Position numbers and translations under genes: made by a program. Positions 8,065 to 16,194 of a stretch of 41,735 nt of DNA are shown piece by piece. The notes below the pieces were generated by a model. That model was not told the DNA's origin and ran no database searches. It worked only from the letters and a program-made list of their open reading frames with translations. The stretch comes from Rhodobacter sp. GTDB taxonomy: Bacteria; Pseudomonadota; Alphaproteobacteria; Rhodobacterales; Rhodobacteraceae. The stretch covers positions 1 through 41,735 of the forward strand of contig JADCEL010000067.1 in the NCBI GenBank assembly GCA_020250125.1. The letters run 5' to 3'. Position 1 is the stretch's first letter. Each line of letters begins with the position of its first letter.

Positions 8065-9423
8065 GTGATCTTTGACTATGACCTTTTCGTCATCGGCGGC
8101 GGATCGGGCGGCGTGCGCGCGGCCCGCATCGCCTCGGGCGAGCACAAGGCGCGGGTGGCTCTGGCCGAGGAAGACCGCATGGGCGGCACCTGCGTCATCC
8201 GGGGATGCGTGCCCAAGAAGATCATGGTCTTCGCTTCGGCCTATCCGGATCAGATCCGCGATGCCGCCCGCTATGGCTGGGACGCCACGGCAGGGGGCTT
8301 TGACTGGCCAGGGTTCCGCAACCGGCTGAATGCCGAGCTGGACCGGCTGGAGGCGGCATACCGCGCAAACCTGTCCGGGGCCGGTGTCACCGTTTTCAAT
8401 GCGCGGGCCACCCTGGTTGACCCGCACACGGTCCGCCTGTCTTCGGGCGGGACGCTGCGCGCAAGACATATCCTGATAGCCACCGGCGGCAGGCCGTTCG
8501 TCCCCGAATTTTCCGGGTCCGAGCTTGCGATCACCTCAGACGACGTGTTCGGCATGGCCGACTTTCCACGGCGCGTGATGGTGGTGGGGGGCGGGTACAT
8601 CGCCTCGGAATTTGCCTGCATCCTGCATGGGCTGGGGGCCCGTGTGACGCTGGTCTACCGGGGCACGCAGATCCTGCGCGGCTTCGACGATGAAGCGCGC
8701 AATCTGGTGGTGGACTCGATGCGGGGCCGCGGCATTGAGATCAGGTGCGGCGTCACGGTGACGCGTCTGGAACGCGGTCCGGGCGGCATTCTGGCGACAT
8801 CGGCCGATGGCGACACCCTTGAGGTTGACGCCGTCCTCTACGCCACCGGTCGCGTGCCCAACACCGAGGGTCTGGGTCTTGCCGCGCTGGGCGTCGGGAT
8901 TGGCGAACGCGGCCAGATCGTGGTGGATCGCTACAGCCAGACTGCGGTGCCATCGGTCTTTGCCGTCGGCGATGTGACCGACCGGATCAATCTGACACCG
9001 GTCGCGATCCGCGAAGGGCATGCTTTTGCAGATACCGTCTTTGGCGGCACGGCGCGGACCATGACACATGACCTTGTGCCTTCGACCGTCTTCACCCGGC
9101 CGGAACTTGGCACGGTGGGCCTGACAGAGGATGCGGCGCGCGCGCAGGAACCGATCGAGGTTTACGCCACCTCTTTCCGTCCGATGCAGACGCAGTTTGC
9201 GGGGCGAAGCGACCGTGCCCTGATGAAACTGATTGTAAGCCAGGCATCCCGCCGGGTGCTGGGCTGCCACATTGTCGGCCCGCAGGCCGGGGAAATGATC
9301 CAGCTTGCGGCAGTCGCCATCCGCATGGGGGCCACGAAAGACGATTTCGACCGCACTGTTGCGGTGCATCCCACACTGGCGGAAGAGCTGGTTACGTTGC
9401 GCCATCCCACGCGGAAAGCTTGA
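8065..9423 (+). CDS. gor: Glutathione-disulfide reductase
   Basis: FAD-dependent, NADPH-using cytoplasmic enzyme that regenerates glutathione. The approximately 452-residue protein shows the FAD site (VIGGGSGGVRAAR, residues 9-21), the redox disulfide in GGTCVIRGCVPKK (C43/C48), the NADPH Rossmann motif (VVGGGYIASEFA), the second FAD segment (VFAVGDVTD) and the C-terminal HPT-EE motif with the catalytic His-Glu pair (VHPTLAEELV). A GTG at 8065 with AGGGGA eight bases upstream is preferred; an ATG at 8047 inside rpiA is possible but has no binding site. Tight spacing implies cotranscription with rpiA. It fits with the GST and peroxidase genes in the window. Confidence 0.95.
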   Translation: MIFDYDLFVIGGGSGGVRAARIASGEHKARVALAEEDRMGGTCVIRGCVPKKIMVFASAYPDQIRDAARYGWDATAGGFDWPGFRNRLNAELDRLEAAYRANLSGAGVTVFNARATLVDPHTVRLSSGGTLRARHILIATGGRPFVPEFSGSELAITSDDVFGMADFPRRVMVVGGGYIASEFACILHGLGARVTLVYRGTQILRGFDDEARNLVVDSMRGRGIEIRCGVTVTRLERGPGGILATSADGDTLEVDAVLYATGRVPNTEGLGLAALGVGIGERGQIVVDRYSQTAVPSVFAVGDVTDRINLTPVAIREGHAFADTVFGGTARTMTHDLVPSTVFTRPELGTVGLTEDAARAQEPIEVYATSFRPMQTQFAGRSDRALMKLIVSQASRRVLGCHIVGPQAGEMIQLAAVAIRMGATKDDFDRTVAVHPTLAEELVTLRHPTRKA

Positions 9424-9478
9424 AATCTCCGGCGGAATGACCAGTTAGCGATACAGAGAAAACAAGGGGTAGGACGGG

Positions 9479-10681
9479 ATGGCTGGTAACGGAGGACCCT
9501 GGGGCGGCGGTGGCGGCCCGGGTGACGACAATCGCGGCGGTGACAATCGCGGCGGCGACAATCGCGGCGGGCGCAAGCCCGGCGGCGAGGGGCCGCAGAT
9601 TCCGGAAATCGACGATATCGTCAAGAAGGGCCAGGAACAGCTGCGCGTCCTGATCGGCGGGCGCGGTCGTGGCAAGAACGGCGGTGGCGGCGGTGGAGGT
9701 GGCGGCGGCCTTGGTGCCGGCCCGCTGTTCACGCGCCAGGGCATTGCCCTTGCTGTTCTGGCCGCTGCGGGGCTTTGGGCCTTCATGTCGCTTTACACGG
9801 TCCGCCCGGAAGAACGGTCGGTCGAGCTGTTCCTGGGCAAGTTCTCGGCCGTGGGCGACCCGGGCCTGAACTTTGCGCCCTGGCCGATTGTCAAGGCGGA
9901 AATCGTTCAGGTCACCGGCGAACGGCAGACAGATGTCGGCACCGGCCGGGACGGTGAGATGGATACGGGTCTGATGCTGACGCGCGACCAGAACATCGTC
10001 GATATCGAATTCCAGGTGGTCTGGAACATCACCGATCCGGCGAAATACCTGTTCAACCTTGCCGACCCCACCGACACCATCAAGGCCGTGTCGGAAAGTG
10101 CCATGCGCGACATCATCGCCCGGTCCGAACTTTCGCCCATTCTCAACCGCGACCGGGGCGTCATCGCATCGGACCTGCGGGCGGCGGTGCAGGGCACGCT
10201 TGACAGCTACAATGCCGGAATCAACGTGGTGCGGGTGAACTTCGACAGGGCCGATCCGCCCCGCGAAGTCATCGACAGCTTCCGCGAAGTGCAGGCCGCC
10301 CAGCAGGAACGCGACCGGCTTGAGAAAGAGGCGGATGCCTATGCCAACCGGGTGACGGCAGGCGCGCGCGGCGAATCCGCACGTCTGATGGAGGAAGCCG
10401 AAGCTTACCGCGCCCAGGTCGTGAACAACGCCCAGGGCGAGGCAAGCCGGTTTCTTTCGGTCTACGAGGAATATGTGAAGGCGCCCGACGTGACGCGGCG
10501 GCGCATGTATCTGGAAACGATGGAACGGGTCTTCGGCGACATGAACAAGGTCATCCTTGATGGCGTGGGCGGGGAACAGGCCGGGCAAGGCGTGGTGCCC
10601 TTCCTGCCGCTGAACGAACTGGGACGGATGCAACAGGGTGCTGCCGCAGCTTCAACCAGCGGTGCCGGGGGGACCAACTGA
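9479..10681 (+). CDS. hflK: FtsH protease modulator HflK
   Basis: Membrane-anchored SPFH/prohibitin-family protein of 400 residues that forms with HflC the cage complex around the AAA+ protease FtsH. The N-terminal cytoplasmic region is Gly/Arg/Asn-rich, including three DNRGG repeats, followed by a membrane helix (about residues 80-102, GIALAVLAAAGLWAFMSLY), the SPFH domain and a long helical coiled coil rich in Glu/Arg/Ala. AAGGGG precedes the ATG at 9479. The stop overlaps the hflC start by one base (TGATG), consistent with coupled 1:1 synthesis. Confidence 0.95.
   Translation: MAGNGGPWGGGGGPGDDNRGGDNRGGDNRGGRKPGGEGPQIPEIDDIVKKGQEQLRVLIGGRGRGKNGGGGGGGGGGLGAGPLFTRQGIALAVLAAAGLWAFMSLYTVRPEERSVELFLGKFSAVGDPGLNFAPWPIVKAEIVQVTGERQTDVGTGRDGEMDTGLMLTRDQNIVDIEFQVVWNITDPAKYLFNLADPTDTIKAVSESAMRDIIARSELSPILNRDRGVIASDLRAAVQGTLDSYNAGINVVRVNFDRADPPREVIDSFREVQAAQQERDRLEKEADAYANRVTAGARGESARLMEEAEAYRAQVVNNAQGEASRFLSVYEEYVKAPDVTRRRMYLETMERVFGDMNKVILDGVGGEQAGQGVVPFLPLNELGRMQQGAAAASTSGAGGTN
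9527..9571 (+). repeat. Three tandem 15-bp units inside hflK
   Basis: The unit GACAATCGCGGCGGN occurs three times in a row (9527, 9542, 9557), differing only at the last base, and encodes DNRGG x3 in the disordered HflK N-terminus. Unit number could vary between strains by slippage without breaking the frame. Confidence 0.85.
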
Positions 10682-11682
10682 TGGATCGCACATCCTTTAT
10701 CCTGCCCGCGATCGCCGGTGCGGTGGTGCTGGGGCTGTCGTCCGTCTTCATCGTCGACGAACGCGAAAAGGCGCTGGTCCTGCAGTTCGGTCAGGTCAGG
10801 GCCGTCAAGGAAGACCCGGGACTTGGGTTCAGGATTCCGCTGATCCAGGAGGTCGTGCGTTACGACGGCCGGATCCTGGGCCTGCCGACGCAGCCGCTGG
10901 AAGTGACGCCGCTGGACGACCGCCGTCTTGTGGTTGATGCCTTTGCGCGCTGGCAGATCGTCAATGTGGTTGAATTCCGCGAATCTGTCGGGGCCGAAGG
11001 CGTGCGCGCCGCCCAGACGCGGCTGGAGCGGATCGTCAATGCCGCGATCCGCGAAGTGCTGGGATCGGTGCCCTCCCAGGCGGTTCTGTCCGAAGACCGG
11101 ACCGGGCTGATGAACCAGATCCGCGATCTGTCGCGGCGCGAGGCGGCTTCGCTGGGTGTTGACGTGATCGACGTGCGCCTGACCCGCACCGATCTGCCCG
11201 AACAGAACCTGGCCGCCACCTATGCCCGGATGCGGGCGGAACGTGAACGCGAGGCGACCGACGAGATCGCCCGCGGAAACGAGGCGGCAAGCCGGGTCCG
11301 GGCCAGTGCCGACCGGACCGTGGTTGAACTGACGTCGGATGCGCGGCGGCAGGCCGAAGTCATCCGGGGCGAGGCCGATGCAGAGCGGAACCGGATTTAC
11401 GCGCAGGCCTTTGGACGGGACCCCGAATTCTTTGCCTTCACCCGCTCCATGACCTCTTACGAGCGGGCGCTGAAGGGAACGAATTCGTCCATCGTGATCA
11501 AGCCGGACACAACCTTTTTCGAGTATTTCCGCAGCTATAACGCGCCGGATGCGGGGATTACACCCATCGAAGCGCCCGTCGCCCCGGCGGCGGATGCGGC
11601 CACCGGCAGCACCACAGCGGCCCCGGCCCCGCCGGCTGCGGTCGGGTCGGGGTCATCGGCAGCCCCGGTCGCGACTGAATGA
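10681..11682 (+). CDS. hflC: FtsH protease modulator HflC
   Basis: SPFH-family partner of HflK, 333 residues: an N-terminal membrane helix (SFILPAIAGAVVLGLSSVF), then an SPFH domain (VDEREKALVLQFGQVRAV onward) and a coiled coil (about residues 180-240). HflKC is anchored in the inner membrane with its bulk in the periplasm and limits FtsH access to membrane substrates. A C-terminal tail of about 40 residues is rich in Ala, Pro and Ser, longer than in E. coli and probably disordered. The start overlaps the hflK stop by one base, and the stop overlaps the next small gene in an ATGA, so three genes appear translationally coupled. Confidence 0.95.
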   Translation: MDRTSFILPAIAGAVVLGLSSVFIVDEREKALVLQFGQVRAVKEDPGLGFRIPLIQEVVRYDGRILGLPTQPLEVTPLDDRRLVVDAFARWQIVNVVEFRESVGAEGVRAAQTRLERIVNAAIREVLGSVPSQAVLSEDRTGLMNQIRDLSRREAASLGVDVIDVRLTRTDLPEQNLAATYARMRAEREREATDEIARGNEAASRVRASADRTVVELTSDARRQAEVIRGEADAERNRIYAQAFGRDPEFFAFTRSMTSYERALKGTNSSIVIKPDTTFFEYFRSYNAPDAGITPIEAPVAPAADAATGSTTAAPAPPAAVGSGSSAAPVATE

Positions 11683-11876
11683 TGGGCTGCACAGTTCTGG
11701 CCCCTGGGCTGGTGACTGTGGTGAAGGGGCTGGCGCGTGCGCTGGCCCCTTCGCGTCTGGAAGACCTGCCGGCGCGGTTTGCACGGATGCCGCGTAACCG
11801 GCAACGCCTGCCGGGCCTCGCCGCAGTGGTGATCGGCGTCGGCCCGGTCCGGCATGCGCGCCGTCTTGGGGCCTGA
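11679..11876 (+). CDS. DUF2065 (YjeT-like) small protein, possibly degenerate
   Basis: A 65-residue ORF overlapping the hflC stop by 4 bases (ATGA). Its position between hflC and degP, and the segments VVKGLARALAPSRLEDL, LAAVVIGV and ARRLGA, mark it as the DUF2065 protein that follows hflC in many proteobacteria (E. coli yjeT). Family members have two short hydrophobic helices. Here those helices are interrupted by Pro, Arg and His (DLPARFARMP and IGVGPVRHARR) where Leu, Ala and Trp are usual from memory of the family. It may be a diverged or decaying gene. The helix assignment rests on comparison from memory. Confidence 0.65.
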   Translation: MMGCTVLAPGLVTVVKGLARALAPSRLEDLPARFARMPRNRQRLPGLAAVVIGVGPVRHARRLGA

Positions 11877-12014
11877 CGGAATGTCACGGTACAGTCACAT
11901 CGAATTGAGCCACTGCGACCGGGATTGCATTGCGGCGCGGCGATCTTAGCTGTGTAACACAACCGTTTCCGGCACCTCTGCCGGACCTGCTCAACATCTG
12001 AAAAGGAGTTCGGA

Positions 12015-13481
12015 GTGCAGTCCAACGCCCTGTCTATCGCCCGGCCGAATGCCGCGCAGCGCTTTGCCGCCGCCGCCGTTCTGGGTCTGGCCCTGGCGGT
12101 CACCCCGGCAATCGAGGCGGCAGCGCTGGGCGCGCCCGACACGTTTGCCGATCTTGCCACGCAGATCAGCCCTTCGGTGGTGAACATCACCACCTCTTCC
12201 GTCGTCTCCGCATCCATCGAAGACGGGCCCATGGTGCCGCCCGGATCGCCGTTTGAGGAATTCTTCCGCGATTTCCAGAACCGAAACGGACAGGGCGATG
12301 ACGCGCCGCGCCGGAGCGAGGCGCTTGGGTCCGGCTTCGTGATTTCCGAAGACGGCTATATCGTGACGAACAACCACGTCATCGAAGGCGCCGACGAGAT
12401 CAAGGTCGAATTCTATTCGGGCGAGACCCTGGATGCCAAACTGGTCGGCACCGACCCCAAGACCGATATCGCCCTGCTGAAGGTCGAAAGTGACGAGCCG
12501 CTGCCCTTCGTGCAGTTCGGCGACAGTGACCTGATGCGGGTGGGCGACTGGGTGATGGCCATGGGCAACCCGCTTGGCCAGGGCTTCTCGGTGTCGGCCG
12601 GCATCGTTTCGGCCCGCAACCGCGCGCTCAGCGGCAGCTATGACGATTTCATCCAGACCGATGCCGCGATCAACCGGGGCAACTCGGGCGGGCCGCTGTT
12701 CAACATGGACGGTGAGGTGATCGGCGTGAACACCGCAATCCTTTCGCCCAACGGCGGATCGATCGGCATCGGCTTCTCGATGGCGTCGAATGTGGTTGCG
12801 AAGGTCACGGATCAGCTGCGGGAATTCGGGGAAACCCGTCGCGGCTGGCTGGGCGTGCGCATTCAGGATGTGACACCCGATCTCGCCGAATCCATGGGGC
12901 TGACCGATGCCAAAGGTGCGCTGGTGACGGACGTTCCCGAAGGCCCGGCCAAGGACGCCGGCATGCAGTCGGGCGATGTCATCACCACCTTTGATGGTGT
13001 TGACGTGGCCGATACCCGCGAGCTGGTCCGCAAGGTTGCCGACACGGATATCGGCAAGGCCACGCAGGTGGTCGTGCTGCGCGACGGCAAGACCGAAACG
13101 CTGACCATCACCCTGGGCCGCCGCGAAGAGGCCGAGGCCGAAGCGGTGCCCGCCGCTGCGGCACCGCCGGCAGAACCGGAAGTTCAGGATCTGCTTGGCC
13201 TGACGGTTTCGGCGCTGACGCCGGAGATATCCGAGAAGATGGGTCTGCCGTCCGGGTCCGAAGGTCTTGTGGTGATGGCGGTTGACGCCGCATCCGAAGC
13301 CTATGCCAAGGGTCTGCGTGAAGGCGACCTGATCACCGAAGCCGGCCAGCGCAAGGTCGAAACAACCGGTGATCTGGAAAGCCGCATCACCGAAGCCCGC
13401 GAGGCCGGGCGCAAGTCGCTGCTGCTGCTGGTCCGCCGCGAAGGTGACCCGCGCTTTGTCGCCCTGTCCGTCGAAAAGTGA
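12015..13481 (+). CDS. degP: Periplasmic Do/HtrA-family serine protease
   Basis: Envelope quality-control protease and chaperone of 488 residues. The GTG at 12015 follows AAGGAG. A signal peptide (to about residue 37, ending AIEAAALGA) targets it to the periplasm. The trypsin-like domain holds the triad H121 (TNNHVIEGA), D151 (PKTDIALLKV) and S224 (INRGNSGGPLFN). Two PDZ domains follow, separated by an Ala/Pro/Glu-rich linker (EEAEAEAVPAAAAPPAEPE). It sits 138 bases after the hflKC cluster with its own leader, and ends at a strong terminator. DegP, DegQ and MucD cannot be told apart from sequence alone. Confidence 0.93.
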   Translation: MQSNALSIARPNAAQRFAAAAVLGLALAVTPAIEAAALGAPDTFADLATQISPSVVNITTSSVVSASIEDGPMVPPGSPFEEFFRDFQNRNGQGDDAPRRSEALGSGFVISEDGYIVTNNHVIEGADEIKVEFYSGETLDAKLVGTDPKTDIALLKVESDEPLPFVQFGDSDLMRVGDWVMAMGNPLGQGFSVSAGIVSARNRALSGSYDDFIQTDAAINRGNSGGPLFNMDGEVIGVNTAILSPNGGSIGIGFSMASNVVAKVTDQLREFGETRRGWLGVRIQDVTPDLAESMGLTDAKGALVTDVPEGPAKDAGMQSGDVITTFDGVDVADTRELVRKVADTDIGKATQVVVLRDGKTETLTITLGRREEAEAEAVPAAAAPPAEPEVQDLLGLTVSALTPEISEKMGLPSGSEGLVVMAVDAASEAYAKGLREGDLITEAGQRKVETTGDLESRITEAREAGRKSLLLLVRREGDPRFVALSVEK

Positions 13482-13505
13482 CGGACAGCCACCGGTCAGG
13501 GATCA

Positions 13506-13527
13506 GGGCGCCTTCGGGCGCCCTTTT
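13506..13527 (+). terminator. Rho-independent terminator of degP
   Basis: GGGCGCC (13506-13512) and GGCGCCC (13517-13523) form a perfect 7-bp stem closed by the stable TTCG tetraloop, followed at once by TTTT. It begins 24 bases after the degP stop. It is the clearest intrinsic terminator in the window. Confidence 0.92.
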
Positions 13528-13547
13528 CCGTCGGTACAGGCCAAGGT

Positions 13548-13931
13548 TCAGGGCTGATCCCCGGCGCGGGTGCCGTCATGCCTGAAATCGGACCGCAGCA
13601 ACTGGTCCAGCATGGGCGAAAGGTCTTCGATCAGCTCTGCCACCACATGGACAACACCCGCGTCGCGCTGCAATCGGCCCGTGACGCGCAGCAGCCGCCC
13701 CGAAATGACGGCGCGGCGAAAGCGTTCATAGGTCTTGGCCCAGACCACCACATTGCAGACACCGGTCTCATCCTCCAGCGTCACAAAGATCACGCCCTTG
13801 GCCGTACCGGGCCGTTGCCGCACCAGAACAAGGCCCGCAACCGTCACCCGCGCCCCGGAAGGGGGTTCGTTCAGCCGGCCGTGCGGCAGGGCAGCAGGCG
13901 GTTGCGGCCACGGGGGGGGACGCGTGTTCAT
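13548..13931 (-). pseudogene. C-terminal OB-fold remnant of DnaE2/ImuC polymerase
   Basis: A 127-residue ORF whose residues from about 27 on ([21 protein letters not shown], then [13 protein letters not shown] and [20 protein letters not shown]) match the extreme C-terminal OB-fold of error-prone polymerase DnaE2, a protein of roughly 1,000 residues or more. Nothing of the PHP, palm or fingers domains is nearby: an in-frame TAG lies 4 codons upstream of the ATG, and the ferredoxin gene starts about 120 bases away. The first 26 residues (Pro-rich) are not DnaE2-like. There is no ribosome binding site. The OB-fold itself is intact. Either a deletion relic or a stand-alone nucleic-acid-binding protein. 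Confidence 0.7.
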
Positions 13932-13947
13932 GATGCACGAAGTCTAG

Positions 13948-14373
<426 letters not shown>

Positions 14374-14493
14374 TCCGCCTCGGGCCTGTGCCGGCGGCGC
14401 GGCATGCGGCGCAGCCCTTGGCCAGGATACCGGGACCGCAGGGTCTGGATGCCGCCCTGGCCTGCCGCTGATCTGTCCCGCCCGTTGCGGCGT

Positions 14494-14922
14494 TCAGTTG
14501 GTCTTGCGTCCCGGCACGAAAGGCAGGGGGGCAACCGGCACGCCGTCTTCAATCAGGGCGCGCGCTTCGTCGGCGCGGGCTTCGCCGTAAATCCTGCGTT
14601 CGGGCGCGTCCCCCGCGTGGATGCGCCGCGCCTCGGCGGCAAAGTTCAGGCCGACATAGTCGGAATTGGCCTCGATCTGGCGGCGCAGCGCCGCAAGGGC
14701 TGCCTCTGCATCCGTGCCCGGCGCATCCAGCGGCCGGTCTGCGGCCGCAGCCGCATCGGACAGGCGGACGGCGGGGGCCATCAGGCCCTTCTCCACCTTG
14801 GCGCTGCCGCAGATCGGGCAGGTGACGCGGCCCGCGCCGATCAGTGCCTCATAAGCTGCGGCAGACTGGAACCAGCTGTCGAAGCTATGATCGGCCGAGC
14901 ATTTTATGGAGTATCTGATCAT
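14494..14922 (-). CDS. DUF1178 family protein
   Basis: A 142-residue protein starting MIRYSIKCSADHSFDSWF, the characteristic start of DUF1178. A zinc-ribbon-like pair of cysteine sites is visible (C8 in SIKC and CPIC near residues 35-38), after which the chain becomes helical and ends PFVPGRKTN. The ATG at 14922 has only a weak binding site, but the upstream extension of the frame is not family-like. Function is unknown; in Rhodobacterales it often lies next to a Nudix gene, as here (60 bases downstream of it on the same strand), so the two are probably cotranscribed. Confidence 0.85.
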   Translation of the reverse strand: MIRYSIKCSADHSFDSWFQSAAAYEALIGAGRVTCPICGSAKVEKGLMAPAVRLSDAAAAADRPLDAPGTDAEAALAALRRQIEANSDYVGLNFAAEARRIHAGDAPERRIYGEARADEARALIEDGVPVAPLPFVPGRKTN

Positions 14923-14981
14923 GATGCGGTGATGTCCGATGATCCGTATTCCCCAAGACCTATGCCGGCTGCGGTCCGGAT

Positions 14982-15497
14982 TCAACTCGGCGCGGTCTTG
15001 ACCGCAGCGCCTGCGGCGCTGCCCTGCCCGCCCGGTGGCGGCTGCGGGGCCGAAAATGCCTTGAGGATGTCGCACAACCCGGGTTCGGCCACCTTCGCGG
15101 CGGCCCTTTCGGGCGTGAACCATTTGCGTTGCCGCTGCGACCTTTCCGGAAACCGGTCGCGAAGGCGCGTAACCTCAAGCGGATAGACAGTGACAGTGCA
15201 GGGAATGGCCTGCCCCGGACCCATGATCTTGTCATAGGTGAACACGCCGATCGGAAGGCTGGCGACCATGCCTTCAACCCCCGCCTCCTCCCAGGCTTCG
15301 CGCGCCGCCGAAGCCCCGGGTGTCAGGTTGGGAATGAGGTGGCCTTTGGGAATGATCCAGCGCCCGGTATCCCGACTGGTGACCAGAAGAACCTTCAGGT
15401 CATTGCCCTGCCGCCGCCAGCACAGCGCCCCGCATTGTAGGCCTGTCGCGTGTGGGTTTCGGACCAGCCGCGCAGTGTCTTCTTGTTGTGACGGTAT
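14982..15497 (-). CDS. Nudix hydrolase with apparent AUA (non-canonical) start
   Basis: A Nudix-fold protein of about 171 residues. The Nudix box is present with catalytic REAWEEAGV (consensus REUXEEXGU) after KGHLIPNLTPGASAA; the first Glu of the box is Leu. Preceding strands (QCGALCWRRQ, VLLVTSRDTGRWIIPKGH) are family-like, so coding clearly begins upstream of the first in-frame ATG (15269), which lies after the Nudix box. Between the upstream in-frame stop (about 15513) and there, no ATG, GTG or TTG occurs in frame. An ATA at 15497-15495 has GAGGA about 8 bases upstream and gives MPSQQEDTARLVRNP. It is the best start if the gene works. Substrate is unknown. Confidence 0.75.
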   Translation of the reverse strand: MPSQQEDTARLVRNPHATGLQCGALCWRRQGNDLKVLLVTSRDTGRWIIPKGHLIPNLTPGASAAREAWEEAGVEGMVASLPIGVFTYDKIMGPGQAIPCTVTVYPLEVTRLRDRFPERSQRQRKWFTPERAAAKVAEPGLCDILKAFSAPQPPPGGQGSAAGAAVKTAPS

Positions 15498-15592
15498 GAC
15501 GATGTCCTCGGATCAAGGTCCTGCTTCTGCGGCAGGGACAATCTGTTTCAAGGTTCCGGTCCAGCCCGAACACCCGGATGTCAAGATTGACC

Positions 15593-15620
15593 TTGCCGCG
15601 AACAAGGCTACCCCTACATA
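15593..15620 (+). promoter_or_regulatory. Candidate promoter for the glutathione peroxidase gene
   Basis: TTGCCG (15593-15598) and TACATA (15615-15620) are spaced by 16 bases, 46 bases upstream of the peroxidase start. The match to sigma-70 consensus is moderate. The intergenic region (15498-15666) separates it from the divergent Nudix gene, so a promoter is needed here. Confidence 0.3.
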
Positions 15621-15666
15621 CTGCGTTGTGACGCCGCATCACTCTTTTGTGCCGGGAAAGCCAGGG

Positions 15667-16194
15667 ATGACCTTCAGACTGATCGCCGCCGCTCTTTTGG
15701 CGGCCCTTGTCACGGGGCCACAAGCCGGGGCCAGGGCAGGATTCCGGTTCAATTCCATCGACGGCGGCATGATCGATCTGGGCAGTTTTTCCGGGCAGCC
15801 TGTGCTGGTGGTCAACACGGCGTCGCTTTGCGGGTTTTCCGGGCAGTATGATGATCTGCAAACCCTTCAGGATACCTATGGCGCGCAGGGGCTGGTGGTT
15901 CTGGCCGTGCCGTCGAATGACTTCAACCAGGAACTGGCGGATGATGCCGCCGTGAAAGAGTATTGTGCGGCCAACTTCGACCTGACCCTGCCGATGACAG
16001 AGATCACATCGGTCACGGGCAGCGCGGCCCACCCCTTTTACCTCTGGCTGAAAAAGGAATACGGCTTTGTCCCCGGCTGGAATTTCAACAAGGTGCTGCT
16101 GGGGCCTGAGGGAGACGTGGTTGCAACATGGGGTTCCATGACAAATCCGACCTCGGCGGCAATCACCTCGAAGATCGAGCCCCTTCTGAACTGA
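15667..16194 (+). CDS. Glutathione peroxidase family protein, exported
   Basis: A 175-residue thioredoxin-fold peroxidase that reduces hydroperoxides with glutathione or thioredoxin. An N-terminal signal peptide (MTFRLIAAALLAALVTGPQAGARA) points to the periplasm. Catalytic residues are visible: Cys55 in TASLCGFSGQY (not selenocysteine; Ser where Thr is common), Gln in SNDFNQEL, and Trp-Asn in GWNFNKVLLG. The ATG at 15667 gives a clean signal peptide; the frame extends far upstream without a credible start. Its last 67 bases overlap the start of the deacetylase gene, suggesting coupled expression. Confidence 0.9.
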   Translation: MTFRLIAAALLAALVTGPQAGARAGFRFNSIDGGMIDLGSFSGQPVLVVNTASLCGFSGQYDDLQTLQDTYGAQGLVVLAVPSNDFNQELADDAAVKEYCAANFDLTLPMTEITSVTGSAAHPFYLWLKKEYGFVPGWNFNKVLLGPEGDVVATWGSMTNPTSAAITSKIEPLLN

